Shown piece after piece: positions 1-6,896 of a DNA stretch of 10,281 nt; the stretch's first letter is position 1, and each line of letters starts with the position of its first letter. The notes beneath the pieces were generated by a model, which had not been told where the DNA came from, did not search any database, and saw only the letters and a list, made by a program, of their open reading frames with translations. A program made the translations under genes and the position numbers. The stretch is from Neisseriaceae bacterium (GTDB lineage Bacteria; Pseudomonadota; Gammaproteobacteria; Burkholderiales; UBA11063): the NCBI GenBank assembly GCA_947441745.1, contig CANEUJ010000051.1, forward strand, positions 1 to 10,281, written 5' to 3'.

Positions 1-713
1 GCCATTGCCATAGCTACATTTATTGACTCAGTATTATTTTGCATAGGGATATTTACTTTTGTATCTATCATATTAAGTATATTAGAACTTATACCTGAAC
101 CTTCATTACCAAATACCCATGCTGTTGTAGATCTTAAATTCATATCATACAAACTATTTTGGGAATGTGGAACTGTTGCTATTAATGTACCTTTAAATAT
201 TTTTATAAAGCTAGTAATATCATTAATATCAATGATATTTACTCCAAATACAGCACCTTGTGAACTTCGTAATACTTTTGGATTATACGAGTCTACGCAC
301 CCATTGGTTAGTAAAATATTATTTATACCACTAGCTTTCGCATTTCTAATAATTGTTCCTAGATTGCCTGGATCTTGCACATTGTCTAAAACAATACAAT
401 CTTCATTATAAATATCATTATGAGCAACTTTAAAACCCGCAATCCCAACTATATCATATTTACCATCAAGAAGACTTATCTTCGTGAATACCTTAGTGCT
501 TACTTTATAGATGGGAACATCTTTGGGCAGGGCTTTATAATCACGGCTATCATCAACTAATATAATCTCCAAAAAGCCATATTTATATGCCTCTTCTATC
601 AAATGTAGACCATAGATAACACATTTTTTTTCACTATTTCGATAACTACTACTATTTACTAGTTTTACGATTTGTTTTATAAGTGGATTGTCTAGTGATT
701 GTATATCTAACAT
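1..713 (-). CDS. TrmH/SpoU-family RNA 2'-O-ribose methyltransferase, 3' end cut by window edge
   Basis: This open frame starts at ATG 711-713 and stays open for 237 codons to the window edge, so only the C-terminus is missing (probably a couple of dozen residues, given family lengths near 250-260). The SPOUT-knot motifs are all visible: motif 1 DPGNLGTIIRNA at residues 114-125, with the Arg expected at the active site (R123); motif 2 VFGNEGSGIS at 200-209; and motif 3 around residues 222-234 (IPMQ..TESINVA). The first ~100 residues fit the substrate-binding N-domain of SpoU-type enzymes. The family transfers methyl from S-adenosylmethionine to a ribose 2'-OH of rRNA or tRNA; the target here cannot be read from sequence. 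The start is well supported: a strong AGGAG lies at 718-722, 4 nt upstream, inside ispD, and the gene overlaps the ispD stop by 7 nt. It is the last visible gene of the minus-strand operon. Confidence 0.93.
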   Translation of the reverse strand, partial: MLDIQSLDNPLIKQIVKLVNSSSYRNSEKKCVIYGLHLIEEAYKYGFLEIILVDDSRDYKALPKDVPIYKVSTKVFTKISLLDGKYDIVGIAGFKVAHNDIYNEDCIVLDNVQDPGNLGTIIRNAKASGINNILLTNGCVDSYNPKVLRSSQGAVFGVNIIDINDITSFIKIFKGTLIATVPHSQNSLYDMNLRSTTAWVFGNEGSGISSNILNMIDTKVNIPMQNNTESINVAMAM

Positions 714-1381
714 TTTGCTCCTAGATAAAACTCGGCTAGTTTAATATCTGATGGATAAGTTAGTTTTATATTGCTTACTTCCCCCTGAAATAGGCGAACT
801 GGTAGTCCCAAAGCTTCAACCGCACTAGCATCATCAGTTATAACACTTAAATCACAACTAGATAATGCTTTATGTAATACATTATAACGAAACATTTGTG
901 GTGTTTGAGCATGATATAGACTATTTCTATCGACTGTTTTGATGATTACCTCATTGTTGCTATATTTTAGTGTATCACTTACAGGAATAGCTAATATCCC
1001 GCCAACTTTATCTTCGGTTAGTTTGAGTAGCATATCTTTGATAGTTTTAGGACTAATGCAACAACGTGCAGCATCATGAACCAGTACCCAATCATCAACC
1101 TCACAGTTAAGTACATTTAGCCCATTTAATACCGTTTTAGCTCTAGTGTCAGAACCAACACGAGCAACTCTAATTTTGGGAGATATTAAAGCATATTTAT
1201 CAATATCTGTATCACTATTAGATACTACAACAACTATCTCAGCAATTTCAGGAATCTGTAGAAAAACATTTAAAGTATGTTCAATTACAGTTTTGTCACC
1301 AATTTTGGTATACTGCTTTTGAGTAACACCCCCAAACCTTGAGCCACTTCCAGCACATGGAATAAGAACATAATTACTCAT
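707..1381 (-). CDS. ispD: 2-C-methyl-D-erythritol 4-phosphate cytidylyltransferase
   Basis: IspD couples CTP to methylerythritol 4-phosphate, giving CDP-methylerythritol and pyrophosphate, in the cytosolic MEP route to isoprenoid precursors. The length, 224 residues, is normal for a stand-alone enzyme. The N-terminal nucleotide-binding loop AGSGSRFGG is at 10-18 and is followed by QKQY (21-24), which contains the expected catalytic Lys (K22). HDAAR is at 102-106, DRNSLYHAQTPQ at 151-162, TDDASAVE at 182-189, and the late conserved Lys lies in NIKLT (K206). The proline that usually precedes KQY is Gln here, and the usual AAG is CAG. There is no IspF fusion, and ispF does not follow; a TrmH-family gene does. 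The start ATG overlaps the dnaQ stop as ATGA (1378-1381), which indicates translational coupling. The VHDAARCC stretch looks Neisseria-like from memory. Confidence 0.96.
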   Translation of the reverse strand: MSNYVLIPCAGSGSRFGGVTQKQYTKIGDKTVIEHTLNVFLQIPEIAEIVVVVSNSDTDIDKYALISPKIRVARVGSDTRAKTVLNGLNVLNCEVDDWVLVHDAARCCISPKTIKDMLLKLTEDKVGGILAIPVSDTLKYSNNEVIIKTVDRNSLYHAQTPQMFRYNVLHKALSSCDLSVITDDASAVEALGLPVRLFQGEVSNIKLTYPSDIKLAEFYLGAKC

Positions 1382-2097
1382 ATATTTGATTTCTTATTAA
1401 ACCACGGGCTTTTACCATTTGACAATTTGTCCAATTGCTCTAAATATGCCAAATGTAATTGCTCTTCTTCTACTGTTGGCTTAATAACATGCAAATCAAA
1501 CTTACTACTATCAATTTTATTGAAGTTATATTGGCTCTTGGCAGTTTGTTGCTCTAGAAGATTTATTTGTTCCCGTGTTAGATTAAGGTACACATCAGCT
1601 AACAAGCGGCAGTCAATTAAGGCACCATGGTAATCGCGGTTGCTTCTATCAACTTTAAAGCGATCACAAAGAGCATCAAGGCTGTTTTTGCCACCAGGAA
1701 ATTTTTGGCGTGCCATAGCAAGGGTATCAATAACACCACTTATATAACTATCAACAGTTTTACCTTTTTCTATCAAATTAAATTGATAGTTTAGAAACCC
1801 CATATCAAATTTGGCATTATGGATAATTAATTCACTATCTTTGATGAATTCTCTAATCTCATTAATCACCTCAGAAAATGTAGGCTTATCTGCCACCTGT
1901 TCATCAGTAATACCATGTATTCTAGAAGCATTAGGGTCTATCTCACGCTCAGGATTGATATACAGATGTAATTTATTACCAGTTAGTTTACGCTCAAACA
2001 TTTCAAGAGCTGCAAACTCGATAATTCTATGCCCATCTTCTACTTTAAGTCCTGTAGTCTCAGTATCCAAAATTAATTGGCGAATAGGTTCACTCAT
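1378..2097 (-). CDS. dnaQ: DNA polymerase III epsilon subunit, 3'-5' proofreading exonuclease
   Basis: Epsilon is the proofreading exonuclease of the Pol III core; it removes mispaired 3' ends and binds the alpha polymerase subunit. At 239 residues this has the usual full length. The DEDDh exonuclease residues are all present: Exo I LDTETTG with D11 and E13; Exo II IHNAKFD with D98; Exo III YHGALID with H157 and D162. Residues 1-180 form the exonuclease domain. The remaining tail (about 185-239, ending NGKSPWFNKK) is where alpha binding occurs in known homologues, so this is a replicative epsilon rather than a short accessory DnaQ-like nuclease. QQT at 183-185 may be part of a clamp-binding element, but this is weak. 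The ATG directly abuts the TAA of the upstream zinc-ribbon gene, with an AAGG Shine-Dalgarno (2106-2109) inside that gene. Its own stop overlaps ispD by 4 nt. The LHLYINPER stretch resembles betaproteobacterial epsilons. Confidence 0.96.
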   Translation of the reverse strand: MSEPIRQLILDTETTGLKVEDGHRIIEFAALEMFERKLTGNKLHLYINPEREIDPNASRIHGITDEQVADKPTFSEVINEIREFIKDSELIIHNAKFDMGFLNYQFNLIEKGKTVDSYISGVIDTLAMARQKFPGGKNSLDALCDRFKVDRSNRDYHGALIDCRLLADVYLNLTREQINLLEQQTAKSQYNFNKIDSSKFDLHVIKPTVEEEQLHLAYLEQLDKLSNGKSPWFNKKSNI

Positions 2098-2496
2098 TTA
2101 TAATACCTTAAAGCGAAACATAGTTGTACCACATGAGCTACATGTATAATAACGCAGCTTACCTGTTTTACTAATCAAGCCTTGGTTATTAAGATTACTC
2201 GAACCGCAGTTATGACAAGCAACCCCCACCTCAAGCTTGCTATTTGGATGTGCATGAAGATATTCATTTACTTCAGGTAATTTTGACCAACGAATAAATT
2301 TGATTACAAAACTTGAAGTATAGATTATAATACCAGCCAATAAAAACCAGATAAAATTTAAACTAAAAAATACTATTAACCCAACTAATATTGTAAATAC
2401 TATTACGACTCCAAAACAACCACCAATTAGTGGTGAGAAGAATGCTCCAATAAATAAAAACAATAAAAAAGTCGCAAACACTTCACCAAAATACAT
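2098..2496 (-). CDS. Small membrane protein with C-terminal zinc ribbon, function unknown
   Basis: I do not recognise a named family. The 132-residue product has two clear parts. Residues 1-68 are strongly hydrophobic and probably form two or three membrane helices (about 6-22, 27-46 and 48-66). After a charged linker (RWSKLPEVNEYLHAHPN, 69-85) comes a CxxC...CxxC zinc ribbon: C94-H-N-C97 and C119-S-S-C122, separated by 21 residues. The metal-binding end most likely faces the cytoplasm. The linker plus 'CHNCGSS' pattern reminds me of small uncharacterised proteins in other proteobacteria, but I cannot name one with certainty. The start is supported by AGGAAG at 2501-2506, 4 nt upstream of the ATG. 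It is the first gene of the dnaQ-ispD-trmH transcription unit and directly abuts dnaQ. A role in replication or RNA metabolism is guesswork from position only. Confidence 0.85.
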   Translation of the reverse strand: MYFGEVFATFLLFLFIGAFFSPLIGGCFGVVIVFTILVGLIVFFSLNFIWFLLAGIIIYTSSFVIKFIRWSKLPEVNEYLHAHPNSKLEVGVACHNCGSSNLNNQGLISKTGKLRYYTCSSCGTTMFRFKVL

Positions 2497-2500
2497 AATA

Positions 2501-2542
2501 CTTCCTATAAAATTAGTCTAATATTGCTGATATTTTACCATA
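2501..2542 (-). promoter_or_regulatory. Candidate extended -10 promoter and RBS for the zinc-ribbon/dnaQ/ispD/trmH operon
   Basis: Read on the minus strand, TATGGTAAAAT (2532-2542) gives an extended -10 (TG-n-TAAAAT, five of six matches to TATAAT). Transcription would begin near 2525, leaving a leader of about 28 nt with the AGGAAG ribosome site at 2501-2506. I see no good -35 hexamer at 16-18 bp spacing, which is tolerated by extended -10 promoters. The same 11-base string recurs upstream of ppk at 4778-4788. Confidence 0.4.
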
Positions 2543-2565
2543 GCTAATAGATAAAAGTTATAGAA

Positions 2566-2672
2566 TATAATAGCTATTGCAGTTTTGAGTTTATTTAGAG
2601 CTAAATAAACCATAATGGATGGTTTACCAAACCATTAGTATAAAAAACGCCAGGGATACCAGCGTTTTTTAT
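2566..2672 (+). ncRNA. Candidate small structured RNA with three hairpins ending in a terminator (speculative)
   Basis: A perfect TATAAT lies at 2566-2571 on the plus strand, so a transcript could start near 2578. Downstream, in order, come a 10-bp perfect inverted repeat with a 2-nt centre (GTTTATTTAG 2589-2598 / CTAAATAAAC 2601-2610), a 7-bp perfect hairpin with a 3-nt loop (ATGGTTT 2619-2625 / AAACCAT 2629-2635), and the terminator hairpin (2642-2670) with its T-run. Together this would make an RNA of about 95 nt. Against it: no convincing -35 is present, and the last hairpin also serves as the terminator of the convergent lipoprotein gene. A seven-codon ORF (ATG 2615 to TAG 2638) lies across the second hairpin. 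The first repeat could instead be an operator. Confidence 0.25.
2642..2670 (-). terminator. Intrinsic terminator, nearly symmetric, after the hydrolase gene
   Basis: AAAAAACGC (2642-2650) pairs perfectly with GCGTTTTTT (2662-2670), and an inner GG/CC pairing closes a short loop. The stop codon of the minus-strand hydrolase lies 25 nt away, so this is its natural terminator. The A-run and T-run on opposite flanks mean it could stop transcription in both directions. Confidence 0.8.
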
Positions 2673-2694
2673 ATATTAACAAACTCCAGATGGA

Positions 2695-4620
2695 TTATTT
2701 CATTTGGTTGTGAGCAGCAATCTGCATTACGGCCTCTATTGTTGGATGATTCATGTAAATTGGTTGAGACTGTGATGGCGTACTAAATAAACTCACATTA
2801 GCAAATAATTGACTATTATCAACCTGTTTACATGTCACTAAGCCTGGTGAGTTGTCATGTATATTACCATTTGCTCCCAAATAGCCACAAGCTGACATCC
2901 AGTTTAGATTGGTAACTACAGAGTCATACTTAATTGATAATAAAGTAACTGGAGTATTCGTAGTTAGATTATAGGTATCTGCATTTCTCACCAAAGCTGA
3001 AATCCCTGGATCTGTTAGTAATGAAGGCTGAATGAATGATGATGCAGAGTTTGTAGCAACTCCTTCGCCAAGAGCCTTAAACAAATCCATTGTATTAGTA
3101 TAATCACCCACAAAGTATTTATTAGCTACTGCAGCGTTAAATACCTGATCTGCGATATTGAGTTGATGAATACCTTTAGTATTAAATAGATTCATTATAT
3201 TATAACTAGCATCCATACCACTAGCTAGTAAATTAGCTGCCGTACAGTTTGTGTTACTAAAAGAACTAATAAGTGATGCTGGATTTAGACACGTAGATTG
3301 AGAGGCATATGGTGGCACAAAAACCAAATTATAAGCAGCCGGAGTATAGTCATAAACCACCAAAGTATTAACCATATAGGCACCTAGAGGTGGTTTGGCA
3401 GTTGCAATCTCGTACTGAGCCCATGCACGATACTTATATGTATAAGTTGGATCGGCAACCATAAGATCTTGACATATTGAATTATCTGGCTCACATCCAG
3501 GAGATGCATTCCATGGGTTTAATTTAGTATTATAAGCATTTGGAGGGTTATTTACATTATCAAATCCAAATGGAAGTTCTTGATTTGTTAAATCATAAGC
3601 ACCTGAAACACCAACAGTCCCTTTTAGACTCAAACCAGTATTTTCAATAATATTAGCATAGCTACCCCCGATTAGGTTTGTAGCTTTTAGTGCATAGCCA
3701 GCACCTTCAGAGTATGAAGAAATAAAGAGACTCTTGTTCTTAGTTTTAGCTAACTTAATCCCATAGCTTTCTTGTAAATAAGTATCTAATGCTTTTAACA
3801 TATACATACCACTTAAAGCATTTGGCTCAGAAAGTAATACATATGGGTGTACTACTGCAGCATCAATACCTTGACCAATATAATCTGGTGCAATTACTAT
3901 ATAGCCATCACTAGCATAAATCGAAGATAATTCAAACTGAGTATAGAATGTACTTTGATCATCCAAAGATATCGCACTACTTTCATGCTTATTTCCATAT
4001 CCAGATGGAATGCCTGCTTTAGATAATACAGTTGGGTGATAGTATAAAACTACACCTTTAATTTGACTCTCAGGTAGAGGGTTATTATTACTATCTAATG
4101 GTAATACTACTAACCCCGAAACAACTTCAGTTGAGGCTGAATTACCAGTAAACATAAAAGGGGCACCAGGGGTAGTATAAGTTATGTAGTCGTATTTAGC
4201 GGCAGAAACATTTGCTAAACTTGCTTGATGGTTAACATATCCACCAGGGCCAAATGGTGTTTCCACTTTTACAGGAGCCTCTATACCAAATATTGCAGGA
4301 TTGTTATTAATATAAGATTCATTTTGTTTTTTTAATGCAACTTGCTGATTAGGGGCTGGATCAAGAAAAGCATTTATTGCAACTGTTGAAAAAATAACAT
4401 TTAGTGATGCCATAGATACTGGATTAGCACTTTTGCTACCAAACGGTAGAGCTGAAAGATAAGTTGCCAAAGCAGGGTTAGACTCAGCGGTTCCCCCTGA
4501 CACCAACTGCCCATAATTTGTATTTGGATTACTTCTTGGAGATCCGCCACCATTACAAGCAACTATTACTGCACCTAATGTAACACCAGCAGCATATCCC
4601 ATAAATTTCTTTAAATTCAT
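2695..4620 (-). CDS. Exported lipoprotein with alpha/beta-hydrolase (secretory lipase/esterase-like) domain
   Basis: The 641-residue product begins with a lipoprotein signal peptide (charged MNLKKF, hydrophobic 8-21) ending in the lipobox IVAC. C22 would be lipidated, and the +2 residue is Asn, not Asp, which favours the outer membrane. A low-complexity Gly/Ser/Asn linker follows to about residue 50. The rest reads as an alpha/beta hydrolase: oxyanion-side strand GVVLYYHP (189-196), IVIAPDYIGQG (241-251), nucleophile elbow SYSEG with S304 (302-306), a plausible acid D566 in KYDSVV and a catalytic His in NHPT (H625). The elbow starts with Ser instead of the usual Gly. Six further cysteines (376, 383, 444, 459, 578, 597) could form disulfides outside the cytoplasm. 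The natural substrate is unknown; ester or lipid hydrolysis is inferred. AGAGG lies at 4630-4634, 9 nt before the ATG. The gene appears monocistronic, with its own promoter and terminator. Confidence 0.85.
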   Translation of the reverse strand: MNLKKFMGYAAGVTLGAVIVACNGGGSPRSNPNTNYGQLVSGGTAESNPALATYLSALPFGSKSANPVSMASLNVIFSTVAINAFLDPAPNQQVALKKQNESYINNNPAIFGIEAPVKVETPFGPGGYVNHQASLANVSAAKYDYITYTTPGAPFMFTGNSASTEVVSGLVVLPLDSNNNPLPESQIKGVVLYYHPTVLSKAGIPSGYGNKHESSAISLDDQSTFYTQFELSSIYASDGYIVIAPDYIGQGIDAAVVHPYVLLSEPNALSGMYMLKALDTYLQESYGIKLAKTKNKSLFISSYSEGAGYALKATNLIGGSYANIIENTGLSLKGTVGVSGAYDLTNQELPFGFDNVNNPPNAYNTKLNPWNASPGCEPDNSICQDLMVADPTYTYKYRAWAQYEIATAKPPLGAYMVNTLVVYDYTPAAYNLVFVPPYASQSTCLNPASLISSFSNTNCTAANLLASGMDASYNIMNLFNTKGIHQLNIADQVFNAAVANKYFVGDYTNTMDLFKALGEGVATNSASSFIQPSLLTDPGISALVRNADTYNLTTNTPVTLLSIKYDSVVTNLNWMSACGYLGANGNIHDNSPGLVTCKQVDNSQLFANVSLFSTPSQSQPIYMNHPTIEAVMQIAAHNQMK

Positions 4621-4685
4621 CTAGCAATTCCTCTATAACTGAGTTTATATATTCTCTTAGGAAAATAAGAACATTTCCATCCTGA

Positions 4686-4715
4686 ATTATATGCGATTAA
4701 ATTTTAATAAGTAAA
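4686..4715 (-). promoter_or_regulatory. Sigma-70-type promoter of the hydrolase lipoprotein gene
   Basis: On the minus strand a perfect TATAAT (4686-4691) is preceded, at 18-bp spacing, by TTTACT (4710-4715, four of six matches to TTGACA). Transcription would start near 4679, giving a leader of about 58 nt before the ATG at 4620. It is the best-matching promoter in the window. It lies back to back with the ppk upstream region, so the two genes share a divergent control region of about 200 bp. Confidence 0.55.
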
Positions 4716-4777
4716 TGTTTAGATTCTGCAACGCACAAAATAACTTGATATAACAATATAATTATAGCTATGCAATA

Positions 4778-4788
4778 TATGGTAAAAT
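4778..4788 (+). promoter_or_regulatory. Candidate extended -10 element for the ppk-lptE-holA operon
   Basis: TATGGTAAAAT contains an extended -10 (TG-G-TAAAAT, hexamer 4783-4788), placing the start of transcription near 4795, about 26 nt before ATG 4821. This fits the shorter ppk start and would not fit one at 4770. No good -35 is seen at normal spacing; TTGATA at 4745-4750 is too far. The same 11 bases occur at the operon start near 2532-2542 (minus strand). Confidence 0.35.
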
Positions 4789-4820
4789 TCGGATGTATAT
4801 TTAAAGGAATAAGAGCTGTG

Positions 4821-6896
4821 ATGACTCAGATTATAGATGAACAAATGCTAATGCTAAACCGTGAGCTTGGTTTAATTGAGTTTAATCGTAGAGTCCTTTC
4901 AAAAGCAACTGAAATAAATGTACCACTTCTAGAGCGACTCATATATCTTTGTATAGTATGTAAAAACTGCGATGAACTATTTGAAGTGAGAGTTGCAAGA
5001 TTACAAAAGCTAAATAAAGTTGACCCTGAAGGATTTCTTCAAGATGGACTTACCGCCAAAGAATCTCTAGCAGCAGTAAGAGAAGCTGTGGTTAGTTTGT
5101 ACGATAACATTTATAATATATACCATCAACACCTAATACCCGAACTTCGTAAAGAACAAATTTATATTCTAGATAGTAGTGAATGGAATACTGCTCAACA
5201 AAGCTGGGTTTATAATTATTTTATGCACACCCTAAAACCAATTCTAACGCCAATTGGTATTGACCCATCTCACCCATTCCCACGGGTACCTAATAAAAAC
5301 CTGCATTTTGCTGTTGAATTGGAAGGTAAAGACCAGTTTGGGCGTAATTCCAGAATAGCCATTGTTGAAGCACCTCGAATTTTAAATAGAGTAATTAAAC
5401 TACCTCAAGAGTTAAGTAATGGTATTGATACTTTTATATTACTTCAAGACATTATCAAAATTCACGTAGATGAGTTTTTTTATGGGCTAACTGTTCTTGG
5501 TTGCTACCCATTTCGAGTAACTCGTGCTGCTGACTTGGAACTAACGGCAAACTCTAAAAACTTACGTCTAGCCCTTACCCGTGAAATCCATAATCGCAAA
5601 TTTGCCGAATGTTCACGACTTGAATTGGACATTACCAATGCGATCCCAAACGATAAATTTATCGATATTTTACTTAAACAATTTAATATCACCCGCCAAG
5701 ACTTATATCTAGCCAAAGGACCAGTTAATTTATCACGCCTACTAGAGATTCCAGAGCTAGTAGATCGCCCTGATCTTAGATTCACCACATATACCCCTGG
5801 AGTACCCAAAGAATTATCCAAATATAGTGATATCTTCCAAGCAATGGATAATAGCGATATTTTAATCCATACACCATATCAATCTTTTGATCCTGTTGTA
5901 GAACTTACTAGAAGAGCGGCAACAGACCCTGATGTATTAGCGATCAAGATGACAGTATATCGTACAGGTGCTGATTCTGAGTTAGTTCAAAACCTAATCA
6001 AAGCAGCTCGTGCTGGTAAGCAAGTTGTTGCATCAGTTGAGCTATTTGCCAGATTTGATGAAGAAGTAAATGTTGAACTCTCTAACCAACTAGAAGATGC
6101 AGGAGCTCACGTAGTATACGGCGTTATGGGTTATAAAGTACATGCTAAAATGCTATTATTAGTTAGAAAAGAAGGTAGTAAGTTAAAATATTATGCTCAT
6201 CTAGGGACAGGGAATTATCATCAATCTACTGCCAAAGTATATACTGATTTTAGTTTATTAACCACTAATAAAGATATATCACGAGATGTTGACAATATTT
6301 TTGCCCAGATAACTGGTATCGGACGTGCTGGAGTACTTAGTACTTTATTCCAATCTCCATTCACACTACATGATATGCTAATAAAAAAAATCGAGAATGA
6401 AATTAATATTGCTCTAAATGGTGGTAAGGCTGAAATAATGGCTAAGATGAACTCACTATTGGAACCACAAATCATCCATGCTCTATATCGTGCATCTGAT
6501 GCTGGAGTTAAAATCAAGCTTATTGTCCGTGGTGCCTGTGCTCTTCGCCCTAATGTTTCTGGACTCTCAGAGAATATAGAAGTGCGTTCTATTATTGGTA
6601 GATTTTTAGAGCATCATCGCGTATTTTATTTCTTTAATGAAGGACAAAAAGATGTATTTATTTCATCAGCAGACTGGATGAAACGTAACTTCTTTCGTCG
6701 AGTCGAGACTTGCATCCCAATTTTAGATAACAAAGTCAAACAAAGAATCATTTATGAAGGTTTTAGCGTATATCTAAAAGACAATACCGAAGCATGGATA
6801 ATGAACAGTAATGGTAGTTATCATAAGCATACTAACCGTGGTAATAAGTTCTCTGCACAACAAACTTTAATGAATAAGCTAGGTAAACATGATTAA
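4821..6896 (+). CDS. ppk1: Polyphosphate kinase 1
   Basis: PPK1 reversibly polymerises the gamma-phosphate of ATP into inorganic polyphosphate. I place the start at ATG 4821, giving 691 residues, close to the 688 of the E. coli enzyme. The frame is open upstream to an ATG at 4770, but that would add 17 residues with no match to the family and would begin upstream of the likely promoter. GTG 4818 is the only close alternative. Possible ribosome sites are AAGGA (4804-4808) and AAGAG (4811-4815). Numbered from 4821, the autophosphorylated His is in KVHAK (H441) and the second active-site His in LEHHRV (H598). The two Mg/phosphate-binding Arg are in VYRTG (R381) and FARFDEE (R411). All four are offset by exactly 6 from E. 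coli H435, H592, R375 and R405, so the enzyme should be active. The N-terminal domain begins LNRELGLIEFNRRVL. The end overlaps lptE by 8 nt. Confidence 0.96.
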   Translation: MTQIIDEQMLMLNRELGLIEFNRRVLSKATEINVPLLERLIYLCIVCKNCDELFEVRVARLQKLNKVDPEGFLQDGLTAKESLAAVREAVVSLYDNIYNIYHQHLIPELRKEQIYILDSSEWNTAQQSWVYNYFMHTLKPILTPIGIDPSHPFPRVPNKNLHFAVELEGKDQFGRNSRIAIVEAPRILNRVIKLPQELSNGIDTFILLQDIIKIHVDEFFYGLTVLGCYPFRVTRAADLELTANSKNLRLALTREIHNRKFAECSRLELDITNAIPNDKFIDILLKQFNITRQDLYLAKGPVNLSRLLEIPELVDRPDLRFTTYTPGVPKELSKYSDIFQAMDNSDILIHTPYQSFDPVVELTRRAATDPDVLAIKMTVYRTGADSELVQNLIKAARAGKQVVASVELFARFDEEVNVELSNQLEDAGAHVVYGVMGYKVHAKMLLLVRKEGSKLKYYAHLGTGNYHQSTAKVYTDFSLLTTNKDISRDVDNIFAQITGIGRAGVLSTLFQSPFTLHDMLIKKIENEINIALNGGKAEIMAKMNSLLEPQIIHALYRASDAGVKIKLIVRGACALRPNVSGLSENIEVRSIIGRFLEHHRVFYFFNEGQKDVFISSADWMKRNFFRRVETCIPILDNKVKQRIIYEGFSVYLKDNTEAWIMNSNGSYHKHTNRGNKFSAQQTLMNKLGKHD

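Noticed and set aside
1811..2149. 112-codon plus-strand open frame, opposite dnaQ and its upstream neighbour
   Set aside because: It lies antisense to a clear DEDDh exonuclease, has no RBS or recognisable domain, and has Ser/Leu/Ile-rich shadow composition.
2615..2638. Seven-codon ORF MDGLPNH before the terminator, resembling an attenuator leader peptide
   Set aside because: No plus-strand gene follows for it to control, and it lacks a ribosome site; the ORF probably arises from the hairpin sequence by chance.
4757..4762. Perfect TATAAT on the plus strand upstream of ppk
   Set aside because: There is no -35 at usable spacing (CACAAA at 17 bp) and TTGATA is too close; the extended -10 at 4780-4788 is the better candidate.
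5504..5821. 105-codon minus-strand open frame inside ppk (and a similar one at 6221-6517)
   Set aside because: Both are antisense to conserved PPK1 sequence, with Arg/Ser-rich shadow composition and no ribosome site.
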